Assembly: GCF_004366075.1 (NCBI RefSeq) | Contig: NZ_SODU01000002.1 | Location: forward strand, 1,070,647-1,134,646 | DNA length: 64,000 bases | Source of the DNA: Kribbella pratensis | Lineage (GTDB): Bacteria > Actinomycetota > Actinomycetes > Propionibacteriales > Kribbellaceae | Direction: 5' to 3' | Part shown: positions 25,687 to 34,742 of the stretch, in pieces | How positions within the stretch are numbered: position 1 is the stretch's first letter | How the letters are laid out: each line of letters begins with the position of its first letter | Made by a program: the position numbers and the translations under genes | The notes under the pieces: model-generated | What the model was told of the DNA's origin: nothing | What the model saw: the letters and a program-made list of their open reading frames with translations, nothing else | The model's database searches: none

Positions 25687-26424
25687 TCAGCCTTCCGCGC
25701 GCGGCCTGAATGCCTCCAGCGCCTCCGTGTCGGAGTAGGTGTGCAGCAGGTACTCCGCTACCCACTCCACACGGCCTGGGTACGTCGACTCGCTCTCGAT
25801 CCTGTCTGCGGCTTTGGCCGCGTCGAGCGGTGCGCGCCGCAGCTGTACGCCGTCCTCGGTCAGGAGCGCCCAGCTCGGACCGGGAGCGCCGTACGGCATC
25901 CCGACACTGCCGGCGTTCACCACCAGCCGCCGATCGACCTGGCGCGCGAACGGCATGTGCGTGTGCCCGCAGACGACCGTCCTGACCTCGTCCGACAGCC
26001 CCGTGAACACCTGCGCCCACCGCGCGATCGGGCTGTCCACCAGCACCATCTCCTCGTCGTCGCGCGGAGTGGCGTGACAGAACAGCACGTCCCCGATCGT
26101 CACGGTCGTCGGCAGCCCGGCCAGCAGCTCAACCTGGTCCGGCCGCAACTGCTCCGCCGCCCACGGAGAGACCGCATCCGGCGGCTCGGCGTCGTACGTC
26201 CCCCGAGCCATCTCCACAAGCTCCCGGTCCGCGTTGCCGCGCACCCACACCACCCGGTCGCCCAGCGCCCTCAACACATCCAGCGTCTCGACCGGCTGCG
26301 GCCCACTGGCGATGTCCCCCGCCAGCACGATCCGGTCGGCCGCCTGCACGTCCGGCTCATCCAGCACAGCCTCCAGAGCAGGCAACACCCCATGAACATC
26401 AGCAAGAACAGCAACCGTGGTCAT
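25687..26424 (-). CDS. Calcineurin-like metallophosphoesterase (YfcE/MJ0936-like)
   Basis: 245 residues from ATG 26424; CAGACT lies six bases upstream. The metal-binding motifs are in order: LADVHG, LAGDIASGP, WVRGNADRELV, the lone FCHATPRDDE and VVCGHTHMPF. Proteins of this family cleave phosphodiesters, often with Mn. The substrate is unknown. The gene ends 17 bp before the LytS-type kinase on the same strand, so it may lead that transcription unit. Confidence 0.9.
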   Translation of the reverse strand: MTTVAVLADVHGVLPALEAVLDEPDVQAADRIVLAGDIASGPQPVETLDVLRALGDRVVWVRGNADRELVEMARGTYDAEPPDAVSPWAAEQLRPDQVELLAGLPTTVTIGDVLFCHATPRDDEEMVLVDSPIARWAQVFTGLSDEVRTVVCGHTHMPFARQVDRRLVVNAGSVGMPYGAPGPSWALLTEDGVQLRRAPLDAAKAADRIESESTYPGRVEWVAEYLLHTYSDTEALEAFRPRAEG

Positions 26425-26479
26425 GCCGGCAGTCTGCTCCTGAAGCCCCGCAAACACAGAGCAATCTGCTCAAAGCAGA

Positions 26480-27637
26480 TCAGCTACCGATGAGCAGCTG
26501 TCCTTTGGCGAGCGGGGTCGCCCGTTCGCAGGCACCGGTCGAGATGGTGCAACGGACAATCGACGCCGGAGTCTCCTCCCCGTTGTCGGCGAGCAGCAGC
26601 AGGTGCTGGTCGTCCTCGGGGACGCTCTGCCGGAACACACCGGACCACTCGTGCAGCAGCATGCCCGTCTTCGCGTTCAGGGCTCCCGCGATGCCGTCGC
26701 CGTACCCGTCCTGGTACTTCGGTCCGGCGATGACAGTCGCGGCGTCCGGGGTGAAGCCAGTGATCAGGTAGTCGCAGGTGCGCCACAGGCGCTTCCCGAA
26801 CGGGACGGTGAGGAGGCTGCTGCAGCTGCTCTGGTCGTTCAGTGTGGTCAGCGAGCCCGCCGTACCCGCGCTGGACACCGCCATCGGATTCGGGACGGCC
26901 TTGAGCTGGACGGGCTTCGATGTACCCGGCGTCCACTCGTACAGAACGCTGTCGCCGTCCTGGGTCGTCGATGCGTCGAAGTAGACCTTGCCGTCGAGGT
27001 AGCTGAGCAGCCTGGTGTTCCAGATGTCCGGTACGGCGACCTTCTGGACCTCGGTGCTTTCGGCGTAGATGGTCGCACCGGCCAGTTCCTCGCCGGTGTC
27101 CTTCAAGCGGGTGGCCACGTACGCCGCGGCGCCGCCGTCGTCGGTGGTGACGATCTGGGTCACGTCGGGCGTGCGGCGGGTGATCTTGCTCTCGCTGTCC
27201 AGGTTCAGCATCTCGGTACCGAACCCCTTGGTGACCACGGCGAGCGCCGAACTGCCGAGCCGGGCGACGTCCTGGATGTCGGTGGTGCCCGGGACCGTGA
27301 CGTCCTCGCCGGCGCCGCCGCGGATGGTGCGGCCACTGAGGTACGTGACCTGCGGCGCCCTGCCCTGGGGGAGCTTCTTCAGGTCGATCTTGGTCTTGAT
27401 CGGCCCGGACGGAGTGCTCGTCGCCGTCGACGGCTTGCTGGACGTCGGCGTCGGCTTGGCCGTGGGGGTGCTCTTGGTCGGGGTGCTGGTCGCCGGTGAC
27501 GGGGAGCCGGACAGCGGAGAGGGGGCTTCCGCGTTGGCCTGCGGGCCCTGGCGCCACGCGAGGGCTCCGCCGCCCGTGATGGCGGCGACGGCGACAGCTG
27601 CGACGAGGGCGACCAGGCGGCCGTTCTGCACTCGCAT
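26480..27637 (-). CDS. Membrane-anchored beta-propeller-like protein of unknown function
   Basis: 385 residues from ATG 27637 with SD GGAG. One N-terminal helix (~7-30), then a Ser/Thr/Pro-rich stalk (~40-85). The outer domain has repeated strands of the type VTYLSGRTIRGGAGEDV, GSSALAVVTKGFGTEML and GKVYFDASTTQDGDSVL, which suggest a WD40/YVTN-type propeller; cysteines sit in QSSCSSLL, RTCDYLI, VRCTIS and GACERA. No catalytic motif. It is divergent from the Ser/Thr kinase at 27804 with 166 bp between them. Confidence 0.65.
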   Translation of the reverse strand: MRVQNGRLVALVAAVAVAAITGGGALAWRQGPQANAEAPSPLSGSPSPATSTPTKSTPTAKPTPTSSKPSTATSTPSGPIKTKIDLKKLPQGRAPQVTYLSGRTIRGGAGEDVTVPGTTDIQDVARLGSSALAVVTKGFGTEMLNLDSESKITRRTPDVTQIVTTDDGGAAAYVATRLKDTGEELAGATIYAESTEVQKVAVPDIWNTRLLSYLDGKVYFDASTTQDGDSVLYEWTPGTSKPVQLKAVPNPMAVSSAGTAGSLTTLNDQSSCSSLLTVPFGKRLWRTCDYLITGFTPDAATVIAGPKYQDGYGDGIAGALNAKTGMLLHEWSGVFRQSVPEDDQHLLLLADNGEETPASIVRCTISTGACERATPLAKGQLLIGS

Positions 27638-27791
27638 CGGCGATCTCCTCAACAAGTCATGGTCAGGTCACGGTTACGGACCGTGCGGCGGACCACGGTC
27701 GGGCGGTAGATCAGCATCCCGCTGTCGGAGATGTGACGCCGGAAAATACCGCTTTGTTCACTCCAGCGAATGGGTCGCAGAACGGATCGAG

Positions 27792-27797
27792 CATAAT
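27792..27797 (+). promoter_or_regulatory. -10 box CATAAT, leaderless start of kinase gene
   Basis: CATAAT, six bases, then ATG 27804. The nearest to consensus of the leaderless set; no SD is present. Confidence 0.65.
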
Positions 27798-27803
27798 TAC
27801 GCC

Positions 27804-29216
27804 ATGGACCAGCCACCGCGGATCGGCCGGTACTCCCTGGTCCGCCGGGTGGGTGCCGGGGGTTTCGCGACCGTTTGGCTGGCGCGCGACGAGCAGCTGG
27901 ACGCCGAGGTCGCGGTCAAGATCCTGTCCGAGAACTGGGTCGAGGACGAGGACGTCCGGCGCCGGTTCCTGGCCGAGGGCCGGTTCCTGCGCAAGGTCGA
28001 CTCGCTGTACGTCGTCGGCGTGCACGACATCGGCGAGGCCGACGACGGCCGCCCGTTCATGGTCCTCACCTACGCCGACGGCGGCACGCTCGCGGACCGG
28101 ATCAAGGCCGGCCCGCTCGAGTTCGGCGAGGCGGTCCGGATCATCACGCAGGTCGGCCGCGGCCTGAAGCACCTGCACGCCCGCGGCGTCCTGCACCGCG
28201 ACGTGAAACCGGCCAACGTCCTGTTCCGCACCGATCCGAACGGCGACCGCGCGATGCTGTCCGACCTCGGGCTGGGCAAGTCGCTCGCCGAGGTCTCGCG
28301 GATCACGATGCCCGGCGGCACCCCGGCGTACGTCGCTCCCGAACAGGTGATGGGTGAACGCCTGGACCACCGCGCCGACCTGTACTCGCTCGGTGCGGTC
28401 GCGTACGCCGCCTTCACCGGTCAGGCGCCGCATGGTGTGGCCAGCCTCGGTGCGGTGATGCAGATCGAAGCACCACCGCCCTCGATGACCACACTGCGCG
28501 AAGACGTGCCGGATGCGATCGATGTCGTCGTACGGCGTGCTCTCGAGCCGGACCGGGACAAGCGCTGGCCGGACCTCGACAGCTTCCTCAACGCACTGCG
28601 CGAGGCGCACACCACGGGCAAGATCCCGGCGGGGCTCGTGCCGGCCGCCGAGATGCCCACACCGAGTGCGGCGACCGCTCCGGTCGACCAGGCGACCGCA
28701 CTGGCCAGCTCCAACCAGTCCACCGTCGCGACACCGCCCAAACGCCGGCGTCGCGCCGCCGTCCTCACCACGCTCGCCGCGCTGGTCCTCGCCGCAGGCG
28801 GCGGGTACGGCGGCTACCAGTACGTCATGACCCGGCCGGTGAAGGTGGAGAGCAAGCCCCTCTCGGTAGAGGTCCCACGAAACTGGCACCAGAAGGCGGT
28901 CGACGACGGGAAGTCCCTCGTGGTCAGCACCAACACCTCCAAGTGGCAGACCGACCCGAACACCGAAGGCGTCTACGTAGGAGTGATGAACGCCACCCAG
29001 CTCCCGACGAGCGCCACTGCTCCCGAGGGCTGCACGGGCGGCACACCGGAAAAGTCCGGCAATGTCGTCACCTTCAGGTACAGCTGCGACGACGTGCCAA
29101 CCGTCATCGAGCAGTACAAGCAGGTGAACGCCACGACCCTGCTGAGGATTCAGGTCCGCGAGGACAACCCGACGACGCGGCAAGAGGTGCTCGACTCCGC
29201 GAAGTACGCCTCCTAG
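27804..29216 (+). CDS. Transmembrane Ser/Thr protein kinase (PknB-like)
   Basis: 470 residues. The kinase domain has VGAGGFATVWLARD (glycine loop), Lys39 in VAVKIL, the catalytic HRDVKPANVLF (~131-141), DLGLGK in place of DFG, and GTPAYVAPEQV. After ~265 comes a disordered stretch, a basic cluster (KRRRRAAV) and a single helix (~318-340). A ~130-residue outer domain follows (VEVPRNWHQKAV, APEGCTGGTPEKSG, FRYSCDDVP). There are no PASTA repeats, so it is not PknB proper; the small two-Cys domain may bind an envelope ligand. The stop overlaps the convergent gene's stop by four bases. Confidence 0.92.
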   Translation: MDQPPRIGRYSLVRRVGAGGFATVWLARDEQLDAEVAVKILSENWVEDEDVRRRFLAEGRFLRKVDSLYVVGVHDIGEADDGRPFMVLTYADGGTLADRIKAGPLEFGEAVRIITQVGRGLKHLHARGVLHRDVKPANVLFRTDPNGDRAMLSDLGLGKSLAEVSRITMPGGTPAYVAPEQVMGERLDHRADLYSLGAVAYAAFTGQAPHGVASLGAVMQIEAPPPSMTTLREDVPDAIDVVVRRALEPDRDKRWPDLDSFLNALREAHTTGKIPAGLVPAAEMPTPSAATAPVDQATALASSNQSTVATPPKRRRRAAVLTTLAALVLAAGGGYGGYQYVMTRPVKVESKPLSVEVPRNWHQKAVDDGKSLVVSTNTSKWQTDPNTEGVYVGVMNATQLPTSATAPEGCTGGTPEKSGNVVTFRYSCDDVPTVIEQYKQVNATTLLRIQVREDNPTTRQEVLDSAKYAS

Positions 29217-30148
29217 GGCACCAGCGACGTCAGCGACGAGATCGTTGCCTTGTGCATGCGGGGGATGACGTTCAACGTCGCGGGATCGGACGCGTACAGG
29301 TACGACCCGGACTCGTAGACCAGGTACGCGGTGCCGTTGTACTCCGTGATGCCCTCGGTCATGCTCGGGGCGCGGAAGCAGCTCAGCGCCGCCGCATCCA
29401 GATCCTTCTGGCCGCGCTTCACGACGTAGATGTTGCTGCGGTTCCCACGCCCGTACGACGTGCTGTAAATGAAGTGGTTGGCGGTGATCGTCAGCCCCTG
29501 CGTCTTCGTCGGGACCTCCCACGCGCCGGCCAGCGTGGTCAGCGTGCCGTCGTCCGCGATCTTGTACTCGTACATGGTCCCGCGGCCGGTCTCGTTGAAC
29601 GTCCCGGAGAACAACGAGTCCCCGTAGCTCCCGATGAACGACGACCCGGCCACGTCACGCGCCGTACCGACTTGTCCGAGGTACGGCGTCCCGGCGGCCT
29701 TCAACGCGTCACGCAACTCCGTCAGCCGGTATTTGCGGATGCTGCTGCCCTGGCCGGACACGAAGGCCCAGCCCTTGCTCACGGTGATCCCGCCGACGTG
29801 GGACTCGGCGATCGCGACCACGCCGACGGTCGAGCCGGTGGACGGGTCGATGCCGTAGATCTGCGAGTCGGCGCCCTCGCGGTACGCCGCGATCAGGATC
29901 AGGTTCTTGCCGGAGCCGTCCCAGTTGTACCAAGTACCGGCGCCTTGCGGGGTGTGCGTGCTGAGGTTGGGGATGCTGGCGCTGTTGCTGAACCGGGCGT
30001 CGTACTTGTAGGACGCCGACGGTCCGTCGTAGAACGTCGAACCGCCGCTGGTCGAGGTGTCGCAACTGATCGCGGCGTGGGCGGGCGCGGCGCCCGTCAG
30101 GGACGCCGCGACGACGGTGAGAACGATGGCAAGGGGGCGCTTGACCAT
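29213..30148 (-). CDS. Secreted protein, probable beta-propeller, function unknown
   Basis: 311 residues. Sec signal peptide MVKRPLAIVLTVVAASLTGA, likely cleaved after AHA (~26). The mature part has repeated blades such as GKNLILIAAYREGADSQIYGI, GGITVSKGWAFVSGQG, GLTITANHFIYSTSYGRG and YNGTAYLVYESGSYLY. Cysteines C29 and the one in AALSCFRAP may pair. It resembles secreted actinobacterial proteins of propeller type with no assigned activity. Convergent with the kinase; divergent from the M20 peptidase across 118 bp. Confidence 0.7.
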   Translation of the reverse strand: MVKRPLAIVLTVVAASLTGAAPAHAAISCDTSTSGGSTFYDGPSASYKYDARFSNSASIPNLSTHTPQGAGTWYNWDGSGKNLILIAAYREGADSQIYGIDPSTGSTVGVVAIAESHVGGITVSKGWAFVSGQGSSIRKYRLTELRDALKAAGTPYLGQVGTARDVAGSSFIGSYGDSLFSGTFNETGRGTMYEYKIADDGTLTTLAGAWEVPTKTQGLTITANHFIYSTSYGRGNRSNIYVVKRGQKDLDAAALSCFRAPSMTEGITEYNGTAYLVYESGSYLYASDPATLNVIPRMHKATISSLTSLVP

Positions 30149-30254
30149 GGGAGCCTCTTCGGTTGTGGGCGAAAACCTTCGAGATTTTCAGAGTAGATCG
30201 GCAATGAGTAACGCGCGAGGGTTCACCGGGCGTCAGCTCTGCGAACGGACGCCG

Positions 30255-30260
30255 TACGGT
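30255..30260 (+). promoter_or_regulatory. -10 box TACGGT, leaderless start of M20 peptidase
   Basis: TACGGT, six bases, then ATG 30267. Confidence 0.5.
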
Positions 30261-30266
30261 TGTCGC

Positions 30267-31601
30267 ATGAGCGATCTGTCAGCGGCGATCGACCGCGTTC
30301 TGCCCAGCGTCCGTGCCGACCTCGAGGACCTCATCCGGATCCCGTCGGTCAGTTACGAACCGGCCCGTGCGGCCGACGTCCAGCGGTCCGCGGAGGCGAC
30401 CGCGGCGTTGTTCGAGGCCGAAGGCTTCACGGTGAAGATCGTCCGGGCCGGTGAGGGCGCGCCTGCGGTCATCGCCAAGAAGGCCGCGCCGGCCGGCAAG
30501 CCGACGGTGCTGCTCTACGCGCACCACGACGTCCAGCCGACCGGGCCGGTCGAGCAGTGGACGTCGGACCCGTTCGTGCCGACCGAGCGGGGCGACCGGC
30601 TGTACGGGCGGGGCGCCGCCGACGACAAGGCCGGGATCGCCGCGCACCTGGCCGCCGTACGGGCCTTCGGCAACGATCTGCCGGTGGGCGTGACGGTGTT
30701 CGTCGAGGGTGAGGAGGAGATCGGTTCGCCGACCCTGCTGCAGCTGCTGGACGAGTACTCCGACGAGCTCGCCGCCGACGCGATCGTGATCGCGGACTCG
30801 GGCAACTGGGATGTCGGCCGGCCGGCGCTGACAGTGTCGCTGCGCGGTCTGGTCGAGGCGTACGTCGAGGTTCGGACACTGGATCACGCGGTCCACTCCG
30901 GCCTGTTCGGTGGGCCGATCCCGGACGCGTTGTCGGCGTTGTGCCGGCTGCTCGCGACCCTGCACGACGACAAGGGCGACGTCGCGGTGGACGGGCTGCA
31001 CGCGTCCCGGGCGGCCGATGTGGAGTACCCGGAGGACCGGCTGCGGGCCGAGTCGAGCGTGCTGGACTCCGTTCGGCTGACCGGCTCGGGTTCGCTGGTC
31101 GACCGGTTGTGGACCCGGCCCGCGATCGCCGTACTGGGGATCGACGCGCCGTCCGTGGCGGAGGCGAGCAACACGCTGGTGCCGGTCGCGCGGGCCAAGG
31201 TGAGCCTGCGGGTCGCGCCGGGGGACGACGCGATCAAGGCGAGCGCGGCACTGAAGACGCATCTCGAGAATCACGCGCCGTGGGGTGCGCAGGTCACCGT
31301 CACCGAGGGGCAGACCGGTCAGCCGTGCAGTGTGAACGCCCTTGGCGCCGGGTACGAAGCGGCCCGCGCGGCCTTCAAGACCGCGTGGGGTGTCGAGCCG
31401 ATCGACATGGGGATGGGCGGGTCGATCCCGTTCATCGCGGAGTTCCAGGAGACCTTCCCGCAGGCCTCGATCCTGGTCACCGGCGTGGAGGATCCGGACA
31501 CCCGTGCCCACGGCATCGACGAGGGTCTGCACCTCGCGGAGTTCACCAAGGTCTGCCTCGCCGAGGCATTGTTGCTCAAGAACCTGGCAGACCAGGCGTG
31601 A
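30267..31601 (+). CDS. M20-family dipeptidase
   Basis: 444 residues from ATG 30267. Zinc-site motifs are LLYAHHDVQP (His), YGRGAADDKAG (bridging Asp), VEGEEEIGSP (catalytic Glu pair), IVIADSGNW (Asp) and the late ARAHGIDE-like THDT equivalent RAHGIDEGLHL (His). A dimerisation domain (~175-320) interrupts the catalytic fold. It is a cytosolic di-zinc peptidase of the carnosinase/dipeptidase branch, acting on dipeptides or N-acyl amino acids. Independent unit just before the pnt operon. Confidence 0.92.
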   Translation: MSDLSAAIDRVLPSVRADLEDLIRIPSVSYEPARAADVQRSAEATAALFEAEGFTVKIVRAGEGAPAVIAKKAAPAGKPTVLLYAHHDVQPTGPVEQWTSDPFVPTERGDRLYGRGAADDKAGIAAHLAAVRAFGNDLPVGVTVFVEGEEEIGSPTLLQLLDEYSDELAADAIVIADSGNWDVGRPALTVSLRGLVEAYVEVRTLDHAVHSGLFGGPIPDALSALCRLLATLHDDKGDVAVDGLHASRAADVEYPEDRLRAESSVLDSVRLTGSGSLVDRLWTRPAIAVLGIDAPSVAEASNTLVPVARAKVSLRVAPGDDAIKASAALKTHLENHAPWGAQVTVTEGQTGQPCSVNALGAGYEAARAAFKTAWGVEPIDMGMGGSIPFIAEFQETFPQASILVTGVEDPDTRAHGIDEGLHLAEFTKVCLAEALLLKNLADQA

Positions 31602-31644
31602 TCGGGCTTTTCGGCGACCCAGTGTTTGGCATAGGTTTCGGCGA

Positions 31645-32766
31645 GTGAAGATCGCAGTCGTACGGGAGACCAGACCGGCGGAGCGCCGGGTCGCGCTGGT
31701 GCCGGAACAAGTCGCGAAACTGATCGAGCTCGGATACGAGGTCGCGGTCGAGCCGGCCGCCGGTGAACGCGCGTTGTTCTCCGACGACCAGTACCGCGCC
31801 GCCGGCGCCGAAGTGGCCTGGGGCGCCGACCACGCGGCCACCATCGTGGCGTCGGTGCAGCCGCTCGAACGTGAGCGCCTGCAGCGGTTGCACGCCGGTA
31901 CGGCGCTGATGTCGTTCCTGCCGACGAACCCGCCAGACGTGGTCCGGACCGCAACCCGGGCCAAGCTGACGGTGTTCTCGATGGAGCTGATCCCGCGGAT
32001 CTCCCGGGCCCAGACGATGGACGCCCTGTCGTCACAGGCACTCGTCGCCGGGTACCGGGCCGCGATCGTCGCCGCCGAACGGCTGCCGCGATTCTTCCCG
32101 CTGAACATGACCGCGGCCGGCACCGTCCCGCCGGCCCAGGTCCTCGTCCTCGGCGCCGGCGTGGCCGGTCTGCAGGCGATCGCCACCGCGAAACGCCTCG
32201 GGGCGGTGGTCAAGGCGTACGACGTACGTACTGCCGCCGCGGAGGAGATCGCGTCGATGGGCGCCGTACCGATCGAGCTCGAACTCGGCACCCTCGACGG
32301 GCCTGGTGGATATGCCCGCGAGATGACGCCCGAACGCGCGCAACTCCAGCGTGAACTGCTCACGCCGTACGTCGCCGCCGCGGACGCGCTCATCACGACG
32401 GCCGCCGTACCGGGCCGGACCGCGCCGATGCTGGTGACGCGGTCGATGGTCGAGCAGATGAAGCCTGGTTCGGTCGTGGTGGACCTGGCGTCGGAGCAGG
32501 GCGGCAACGTCGAAGGCTCCGTTGCCGGGACCGAGCTGACGATCGGCGACGCACTGGTCTGGGGCGGGGCGAACGTGCCGTCGCAGATGGCCGGCCCGGC
32601 CTCGCGGCTCTACGGCCAGAACATCGCGAACCTGATCCGGCTGATGACCCGGAACGCCGCCTTCGATCCCGACTTCGACGACGAGATCGTCCGCGGCTGC
32701 TGCGTCACCCACGACGGCTCAGTGCTCCACGAGCCCACCCGCGAGCTTTTGAAGGGCCAGGCATGA
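31645..32766 (+). CDS. pntAA: NAD(P) transhydrogenase subunit alpha, part 1
   Basis: 373 residues from GTG 31645; TAGGTT seven bases upstream fits a leaderless start. The alanine-dehydrogenase/PNT N-domain starts VKIAVVRETRPAERRVALVPE and the NAD-binding fold has VLVLGAGVAGLQAIATAKRLGA and KAYDVRTAAAEEIASMGA. This is domain I, which binds NAD(H). It corresponds to the N-terminal soluble part of E. coli PntA, here split off. The stop overlaps pntAB by ATGA. The three-gene complex uses the proton gradient to reduce NADP with NADH. Confidence 0.95.
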   Translation: MKIAVVRETRPAERRVALVPEQVAKLIELGYEVAVEPAAGERALFSDDQYRAAGAEVAWGADHAATIVASVQPLERERLQRLHAGTALMSFLPTNPPDVVRTATRAKLTVFSMELIPRISRAQTMDALSSQALVAGYRAAIVAAERLPRFFPLNMTAAGTVPPAQVLVLGAGVAGLQAIATAKRLGAVVKAYDVRTAAAEEIASMGAVPIELELGTLDGPGGYAREMTPERAQLQRELLTPYVAAADALITTAAVPGRTAPMLVTRSMVEQMKPGSVVVDLASEQGGNVEGSVAGTELTIGDALVWGGANVPSQMAGPASRLYGQNIANLIRLMTRNAAFDPDFDDEIVRGCCVTHDGSVLHEPTRELLKGQA

Positions 32767-33068
32767 GTGAGTCCATCGCGCTGCTGACGATCTTCGTCCT
32801 CGCCGCGTTCGTCGGGGTCGAGGTGATCAGCAAGGTCTCCTCGACTCTGCACACCCCCCTGATGTCGGGGGCGAACGCCATTCACGGCGTCATCCTGGTC
32901 GGCGCCATCATCGTCACTGGCGCCGCCGAGTCGACGATCGTGGTGATCGTCGGGCTGCTGGCCGTCGTACTGGCGACGGTGAACATGGTCGGCGGGTTCG
33001 TGGTCACGGACCGGATGCTGGAGATGTTCAAAGGTCCGGCGGCTCGCAAGAAGGAGCTGCACAAGTGA
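32763..33068 (+). CDS. pntAB: NAD(P) transhydrogenase subunit alpha, part 2 (membrane)
   Basis: 101 residues starting at ATG 32763 within the pntAA stop. Three to four helices; the conserved SSTLHTPLMSGANAIHGVIL stretch is the family signature and contains the membrane His near the proton channel. It is the small membrane piece of domain II in the split-alpha form. Coupled by GTGA to pntB. Confidence 0.95.
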   Translation: MSESIALLTIFVLAAFVGVEVISKVSSTLHTPLMSGANAIHGVILVGAIIVTGAAESTIVVIVGLLAVVLATVNMVGGFVVTDRMLEMFKGPAARKKELHK

Positions 33069-34435
33069 TCCCCACCTGGGCCCAGATCGGGTATCTGGTC
33101 TCCGCGGTCTGCTTCATCGTCGCGCTGAAGGCACTGTCGTCGCCGCGCAGCGCGCGCACCGGCAACCTGATCGGCGCCGCCGGAGCCGTCCTCGCGGTGA
33201 TCATCACGTTCGCGGCGTACAAGCCCGACCACCTGGTGCCGATCCTGATCGCGCTCGCGATCGGCACCGTCGGCGGTGTGATCGGGTCGCGGCGGGTGCA
33301 GATGACCCAGATGCCGCAACTCGTTGCCTTGTTCAACGGCGTCGGCGGCGGCGCGGCCGCGTTGGTCGCCCTGCTCGAGCTCGGGGACGTGCCCTCCGAC
33401 GCGACCGTCGCGGCGATCGCCACGGCGTTCACGATCCTGGTCGGCGCGATCAGCTTCTCCGGCTCGGTGGTGACGTTCGCCAAGCTGCAGGAGCTGATGA
33501 CGACCCGTCCGGTGACGTTCCCGGGTCTGCCCGTGCTCTTCGTCGCCTCACTGCTGGGCGGTATTGCACTTGCGGTCTGGCTAGTGTCCGATCCGCGGGT
33601 GTGGGTCGGCGTACTGCTCTGCCTCATCGGTCTCGCGATCGGCGTGATGCTGGTGCTGCCGGTCGGCGGCGCCGACGTACCGATCGTGATCTCGTTGCTC
33701 AACGCCTTCACCGGTCTGACGGTCGCCGCGGGCGGTTACGTCCTCGGGAACACGGTGCTGCTGGTCGCGGGCACCCTGGTCGGCGCGGCCGGTACGTTGC
33801 TGACCAAGCTGATGGCGGACGCTATGGGGCGGTCCGTGTTCAACATCCTCTTCGGTGCCGTGCGCGGCGGATCGACGTTGGGTGCAGGTACGGCGTCCGA
33901 CCGGCCGGTGATCTCGGGCGGGCCGGAGGACGTCGCGATCCTGCTCGGGTACGCGAACAAGGTCATCATCGTGCCCGGGTACGGTCTCGCCGTCGCGCAG
34001 GCGCAGCACACGCTCCGCGACCTCGTCGAGGAACTGCAGAGCCGCGGGGTCAAGGTCGACTACGCCATCCACCCCGTCGCCGGGCGCATGCCCGGCCACA
34101 TGAACGTGCTGCTCGCCGAGGCCCAGGTGCCTTACGAGCAGCTGCGCGAGATGGACGACATCAACGGCGACTTCAAGACCACGGACGTCGTCCTGGTCGT
34201 CGGCGCCAACGACGTGGTCAACCCGGCCGCCCGCAACACCCCGTCGGCCCCCATCTACGGCATGCCGATCCTGAACGCCGACGAGGCCCAGCGAGTCATC
34301 TTCCTCAAACGCTCCATGCGCCCCGGCTTCGCGGGAATCGAGAACGAACTGCTCTACGACCCCCGAACCACCCTCCTGTTCGGCGACGCCCGGGACTCCC
34401 TCACCAAACTCCTCGCCGCCCTGAAAACGGTCTAG
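33065..34435 (+). CDS. pntB: NAD(P) transhydrogenase subunit beta
   Basis: 456 residues from GTG 33065. About eight to nine helices (~1-260) with MTQMPQLVALFNGVGGGAAAL, then the NADP-binding domain III: VIIVPGYGLAVAQAQH, IHPVAGRMPGHMNVLLAEA, VVLVVGANDVVNPAA and FLKRSMRPGFAG(I)ENELLY. It completes the proton-translocating transhydrogenase that supplies NADPH. Followed 18 bases later by a strong hairpin that ends the operon. Confidence 0.96.
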   Translation: MIPTWAQIGYLVSAVCFIVALKALSSPRSARTGNLIGAAGAVLAVIITFAAYKPDHLVPILIALAIGTVGGVIGSRRVQMTQMPQLVALFNGVGGGAAALVALLELGDVPSDATVAAIATAFTILVGAISFSGSVVTFAKLQELMTTRPVTFPGLPVLFVASLLGGIALAVWLVSDPRVWVGVLLCLIGLAIGVMLVLPVGGADVPIVISLLNAFTGLTVAAGGYVLGNTVLLVAGTLVGAAGTLLTKLMADAMGRSVFNILFGAVRGGSTLGAGTASDRPVISGGPEDVAILLGYANKVIIVPGYGLAVAQAQHTLRDLVEELQSRGVKVDYAIHPVAGRMPGHMNVLLAEAQVPYEQLREMDDINGDFKTTDVVLVVGANDVVNPAARNTPSAPIYGMPILNADEAQRVIFLKRSMRPGFAGIENELLYDPRTTLLFGDARDSLTKLLAALKTV

Positions 34436-34453
34436 ACCCGGACCAAAGACACC

Positions 34454-34490
34454 GGCCGTCGGCGCCCGCTGGAGCGGAGCGCCGACGGCC
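34454..34490 (+). terminator. Terminator of the pnt operon
   Basis: Perfect 12-bp stem GGCCGTCGGCGC / GCGCCGACGGCC with a 13-base loop, no T-run. The following 34491-34694 is pyrimidine-rich and shows no convincing gene. Confidence 0.8.
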
Positions 34491-34694
34491 GATCTGTTCG
34501 CGGAAATCATTCGGTCGACAAGAAGTTTTCGCAAAGCGGCCGGCCGCGTACACCTGGCCGCCCCCGGCCAACGACCTCCCCCGGCCAGTGCCGACCGTTG
34601 CCCGCGCCGCGTTCGCTCTGTTTGACTCTCGTACCGAGAGGCCGGGCGGCGCACCCATTCCTCTCACCCTTCCCGCCCAACCGAGGAGAACACT

Positions 34695-34742
34695 TTGTCC
34701 TGCCTTACGAAACCCCTTTCCCGAGCCTGGGACTGGGGCTAA
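34695..34742 (+). CDS. Possible 15-residue peptide with strong SD (tentative)
   Basis: An unusually good SD (GAGGAGA at 34683-34689) lies six bases before TTG 34695, which opens MSCLTKPLSRAWDWG and stops at 34740-34742. The last four bases cross the stop of the convergent regulator at 34739. Without the SD it would not be noticed. A second short peptide in the same regulator locus as the gene at 36813 would be of interest, but translation is unproven and TTG starts are weak. Confidence 0.25.
   Translation: MSCLTKPLSRAWDWG

Noticed and set aside
30057..30266. Upstream extension of the M20 peptidase
   Set aside because: It would overlap the divergent signal peptide gene and its promoter; ATG 30267 has a -10 box six bases upstream.
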